This document shows, one piece after another, positions 60,596 to 64,000 of a stretch of DNA of 64,000 nucleotides. The stretch comes from Agapetus fuscipes. Taxonomy: Eukaryota > Arthropoda > Insecta > Trichoptera > Glossosomatidae. The stretch lies in the NCBI GenBank assembly GCA_951799405.1, contig OX637337.1:310001-374000 (forward strand), written 5' to 3'. Within the stretch, counting starts at the first letter, position 1, and every line of letters starts with the position of its first letter. The notes under the pieces were generated by a model. It saw only the letters and a program-made list of their open reading frames with translations, had not been told where the DNA came from and did no database searches. Both the position numbers and the translations under genes were made by a program.

Positions 60596-60966
60596 CAGGG
60601 GTGCCCATATCTTTTCTTGAGGAGATCGACTTGACGAGCAAAAATTTATGAAAAGGAGATCGACATTTTAACAGTTTAGCCCAGGGGTGTCCAAGGCACG
60701 CAATTTTAGAAGTTCATTTTACAAATTCTGTTGACGGAGGGGGGAGGGGGGGGGGTAGGCACGCAACTTTAGAAATTCCAAGGGGGTTGGCACACAATTT
60801 TCAAATCCTCAAAATGTCAAATCTGTATAAAATTGTTTTACAAAAATAAATTTTCTTTGCCAAAAAACTACAGTTTTAAAGTCGATCACTGAATTTTTTT
60901 TTAAATTTCGATATCCTCGGCGATCATCTTTAAAACCTTTCGCGATCGACCGTTTGGGCACCTCTG
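60596..60966. mobile_element. hAT-like MITE with 8-bp target duplication
   Basis: Ends CAGGGGTGCCCAT and the inverse of GGGCACCTCTG match the hAT CAGRGGTGCCCAA consensus. Flanks ATCTATAC and ATCTATAA (60588-60595, 60967-60974) agree at 7 of 8 bases. A second similar end (caggggtgtccaaggc, 60682) inside suggests nesting. Confidence 0.72.
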
Positions 60967-60969
60967 ATC

Positions 60970-61183
60970 TATAATAATCTAGAATCTAAGTTGCAATGAA
61001 ATATAAACATTCAAATCTCATATCAAATGTATGCCCACAAACAGGCACGTGTAAGTTCGCGCTTACGAATGCTGAATGTGTACTTACAAATTAAAACCAA
61101 ATCTCAAATAAACATAAAACCTGCAACTCTTGCCGACCTTCCTTGAAACAGGGGTGACATTGACAAAGTGAATAATTTTGTAC
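60970..61183 (-). repeat. Element A copy, 5' truncated
   Basis: From gaatctaagttgcaatgaaa to gacaaagtgaataat. It then switches abruptly into LINE coding sequence on +. Confidence 0.8.
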
Positions 61184-61184
61184 A

Positions 61185-61885
61185 CTTTGGGAGGACTGAA
61201 GAATGCGAGGAAATTGAGATAAGACTGAATGAAACAAGAGTGGAGGTCGTGAAAGGATTTGATTATCTGGGAAGCAAGTTTGAGTCAAATTCGAAATTGA
61301 TGAAAAAATTGGAAAAATGCGCTAGTAGAGGAAGAAGTGTAATGGGAACGATTGGAAGAATTGCAAGAAATAGGAAACTTACGAAGAATATGAGATCGGC
61401 GGTCCACAATGGCATATTGGTTGGTGGAAGTGAGGCTTAATGAATGTGAGCTGATTAAAGTATGTACGGTTGAAATCGCTTACCTGAGAGCAATGGCTGG
61501 AAAGACACTGAGTGATAGAGTACGTAATGATTGGGTGATGAACAAGTGTGGTATAAAAGAGAATATGAGAATGAAAGTACAAAAAAGTACGATGAGATGG
61601 TTCGGACATCTTGAAAGAATGCATGATGAACAACTAACGAAGAAAGTGTATAAAGAAAATGTCAGAGGAAAGCGCGGAAGGGGAAGGCCGAGGAAAGAAT
61701 CGTTAGACCAAATAGCTGAGATTGCGAAAGAATGGAATATGCAGAGTGTGAATAAGAGAAGAGTATTTTTTTAAAAAGTGATGAATATTGAGGAAATGAA
61801 AGTGGTTTGTTAGTACAGAAAAAAGTGGAGGCGCATCTGTGGAGGTACCGGCCACCCCTAGTGGAACGGCGGCAGGATACACTAC
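61185..61885 (+). pseudogene. RTE-like LINE RT C-terminal region, decayed
   Basis: The first piece (61185-61440) reads VVKGFDYLGSKFESNSKL and RGRSVMGTIGRIARNRKLTK. The second, in another frame (61409-61774), reads EIAYLRAMAGKTLSDRVRND, MRWFGHLERMHDEQLTKKVY and GKRGRGRPRKESLDQIAEIA. These follow the thumb-to-C-terminus order of RTE-type LINEs. The frame change and a deletion of the segment between NGILVGG and the LRAMAG helix, plus a stop at 61772, make it dead. The tail gcgcatctgtggaggtaccg, then ggccacccctagtgg, matches 8310-8340. Confidence 0.8.
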
Positions 61886-61887
61886 AG

Positions 61888-62040
61888 TACACTACAGAGG
61901 TCAGTTTCATACCAACCTATAAGTCAAGGATCTTTCTTGTGTAATTGGCGCTTTTTCCAGATAAGACCAACCTCGCAGAGGGCTCTTGAGGTGTGATTCA
62001 CACAAAACGGCGCTCACCAAATAAATCATCCAAATATTTT
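61888..62040. mobile_element. Element A end plus CR1-like LINE 3' tail
   Basis: Positions 61895-61932 are the 5' end of Element A on -. Positions 61965-62035 (gagggctcttgaggtgtgat, then cacacaaaacggcgctc) are the 3' UTR of a CR1-like LINE on +. Confidence 0.7.
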
Positions 62041-63590
62041 TTATTCACTTAAGAATTTATATGGCTATTGCCTATTTCCATATTGTAGGAGTATGCAGGT
62101 ACACACCGCGGTGGAATAAAATTGATTTATTATCGATATATTATATTTTCATTGAAACTGCATAAGCTGGTAGATGATTCTAGCTTTACATACGTCATAC
62201 AGTGGGTTAATTTATGTAAGAAAGTCGAGTGCAGATTCTGTGCAATTTATTATTTCATGTAATTTGTCAAGTGCTTTTCTTTATTATCGTAACTCCATTC
62301 TTTATCTTTATCTTGTGCCCTGCTTCAGTAGATAAATATATTAAACTGTGTTATGAAAAATTCCCTGGTTGAAAAAAACATATTTATTACTTAACATTAC
62401 TCTGTACCTGTTGTTTTTCCCTAAAAAATTAAAAAAAAAGTCAGCATGGTTGTTTCACTTCCAGCAGTGGCATGTATGGTGGCAGTGGCAGTGGCAGTTA
62501 CAGTGGCAGGGCTCATGTTGCGGTGATTTGCTCCGCATTGTGTGGCCACTAAGTAGTCGGGACCAGCAGTGTGTGTGAGACTAACAGCTGAGAGAGGTGA
62601 CCTGAGGAGAACAGGGCGGGCAAGTCGTCATGTGGGATCAGACCTAACTTATAGCCTAGAGATTTAACGTTAAAAACATGAAAGTAAGGGATACATGAGA
62701 TAGTGCTGTTTAACGGCTTATGAAGAGTGTTTTCCCTAAAATTTATGGAATTTTGATAGTTTATATATTTATTAGGCATCTCTTAACGATTTCTCATTGA
62801 TATGTAATTGGAAATTTTTGACGAAAAATATGTATCTCACATGACAAAGTAAAAATCACAAGTAAGATGCATGAGTATGCATGTAAGTACCTAAATACTT
62901 CTGCAAAAGGGAATATGAATTATTAGAGGATTTTCATCGGGTTTCCTCTTCGTTAAAATTTCAGAAAATTCAATTCGACTGTTTCGAGTACCGATAATAA
63001 ACTTGTGATCTTCGAGTATATGTTCCCATGTATATTCAGCACACCTCTGAGATGACTTTTGCTCCAGCAACCAACATATCTGGATAAAATGTATTACGGT
63101 GGATTTCAAGTTCTCCTGCAAAATTCGAAAAATATGTCAGCTTTCCTTCCTTATTTTGTACTGCAACCTACGAAGATCAGGAGCGACATTAATAAAATGC
63201 TTCAGAAGGTATTTTCAAAAGAATATAATATATTGTCAACAAATTTGCCATAATATGATTGGGTTACCTAAAGCCATTGCACACTTGAAGTTGTGGACCC
63301 AGTGCGTTGACATGGTCATTGTTCACAGCGATCTCGGAGGCCGCTCCCAGCCAGCCGTAACCTCTGACCGGGCTACTTCTCTCACTAATAAACTATGTAC
63401 GGCAGCTAACAATGTCTGTGCGCTTTGTGCGGAGCTTTTTCACCACAACTTTGTAAAGTCTTCAGGTGACGTAGTATGGTAAAAATAGATAAACGAGCAA
63501 TTACTTACATTTTATTTACGACGGTTTCCATGTTAAAAACATGTTTCTATTGTATTATTATTTAACATGGTATTTGAAGCACATGTTTCT
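62041..63590. other. Unassigned region with one possible exon
   Basis: Mostly AT-rich. The GC-balanced frame 63249-63473 reads LKLWTQCVDMVIVHSDLGG and TNKLCTAANNVCALCAELFH. It is bounded by an acceptor-like ttgtggacccag and a donor-like TCAG|GTGACG. It could be an exon of an unknown + strand gene, but I recognise no family. Confidence 0.25.
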
Positions 63591-63594
63591 GAAG

Positions 63595-63720
63595 AAGCAT
63601 CAACTAATTTCTTTGTTGAAGAAAAATACATCTCCTGATGAAGTCGGATCTGGGTTCAACGAAACGTTGAGAATCCCGTTCTTGTCTACAACCTGGTTCG
63701 TAAAATGCGAATCTTTTGTT
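63595..63720 (+). mobile_element. Penelope-like fragment with hammerhead-like motif
   Basis: CTGATGA (63635-63641), a stem of about 7 bp with one mismatch (GTCGGATC/GGGTTCAAC area), then GAAACGTT (63661-63668) and GAGAATC; TCTC upstream pairs with GAGA as stem I. Related to the copies at 9112 and 55272. Confidence 0.5.
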
Positions 63721-63724
63721 ATGC

Positions 63725-64000
63725 TGAGAGTTTTTGTGATGAGAGGCTGAGAGAGATACTTTCTTGAAGAATTAAGAACTTGAAAGCTATTTCCGGTCCC
63801 TCAAGTATAAAGGTATGTAGGTAGGAACTAAGGGGCGTGTTATAATATGAAATGTTAGCAAGTTATGCTTGTTGGGCACTCTTTATTTTATTGTTTAACG
63901 ATGTATTCATGCGTGACCGCGGAGTTGACACTGCGGGCCATACGTTAAAGTGTTGTGCGAGGACATTCCTTCACACGTAAAATAATTAATAACGAGCAGC
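63725..64000. other. Right edge, unassigned
   Basis: No gene or repeat was recognised in the final 280 bases. Confidence 0.4.

Overview
The window is eukaryotic nuclear DNA, most likely from an insect and probably a moth or butterfly. That is inferred from spliced, GC-rich exons in AT-rich introns, insect-type BEL/Pao, CR1-like and RTE-like elements, and Helitron-, PIF- and hAT-like termini. I could run no search. No bacterial genes, CRISPR arrays or operons are visible.

Three conserved host genes can be modelled at exon level. (1) The 3' end of a 53BP1 (TP53BP1) orthologue lies on + (about 581-2586) and carries the tandem BRCT domains; the rest lies left of the window. (2) Syntaxin-18 (STX18), a Qa-SNARE of Golgi-to-ER retrograde transport, lies on - in four exons (24001 down to 6125), complete at 306 aa. 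(3) ZPR1, a double zinc-finger protein, lies on + in ten exons (26780-37417), complete at 464 aa. 53BP1 and STX18 converge; STX18 and ZPR1 diverge head to head across 2.8 kb. I see no functional tie between them beyond being housekeeping genes.

Nearly everything else is mobile or repetitive DNA. STX18 intron 1 (14 kb) holds a young BEL/Pao element (identical 407-bp LTRs, 5-bp target duplication), several MITEs and LINE fragments. The STX18-ZPR1 intergenic region holds a 1.15-kb near-perfect duplication ending 77 bp before the ZPR1 start codon. ZPR1 introns are filled by copies of one roughly 240-bp repeat, here called Element A. Element A occurs more than 25 times and also forms the 3' end of an RTE-like LINE. 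From 37.5 kb to the right end no host gene was recognised. That part holds a hAT element, jockey-, CR1- and RTE-like LINEs, a 49-bp minisatellite hit by several LINEs, and a deep nest: RTE-like LINE, then a CR1-like LINE and a DNA transposon inside it, then an LTR retrotransposon inside the transposon.

The most unusual item is that innermost LTR element (50131-54133). It has 474-bp LTRs and one 792-aa ORF with no polymerase. I read the ORF as SAP domain, coiled-coil repeats, Gag, CCHC knuckle, coiled coil, a TARG1-like macro (ADP-ribose-binding) domain and a terminal CCCH zinc finger. Other notable items are hammerhead-ribozyme-like motifs scattered on both strands (Penelope-like debris), and tandem duplications at exon edges in both 53BP1 (terminal exon) and ZPR1 (exon 9 donor).
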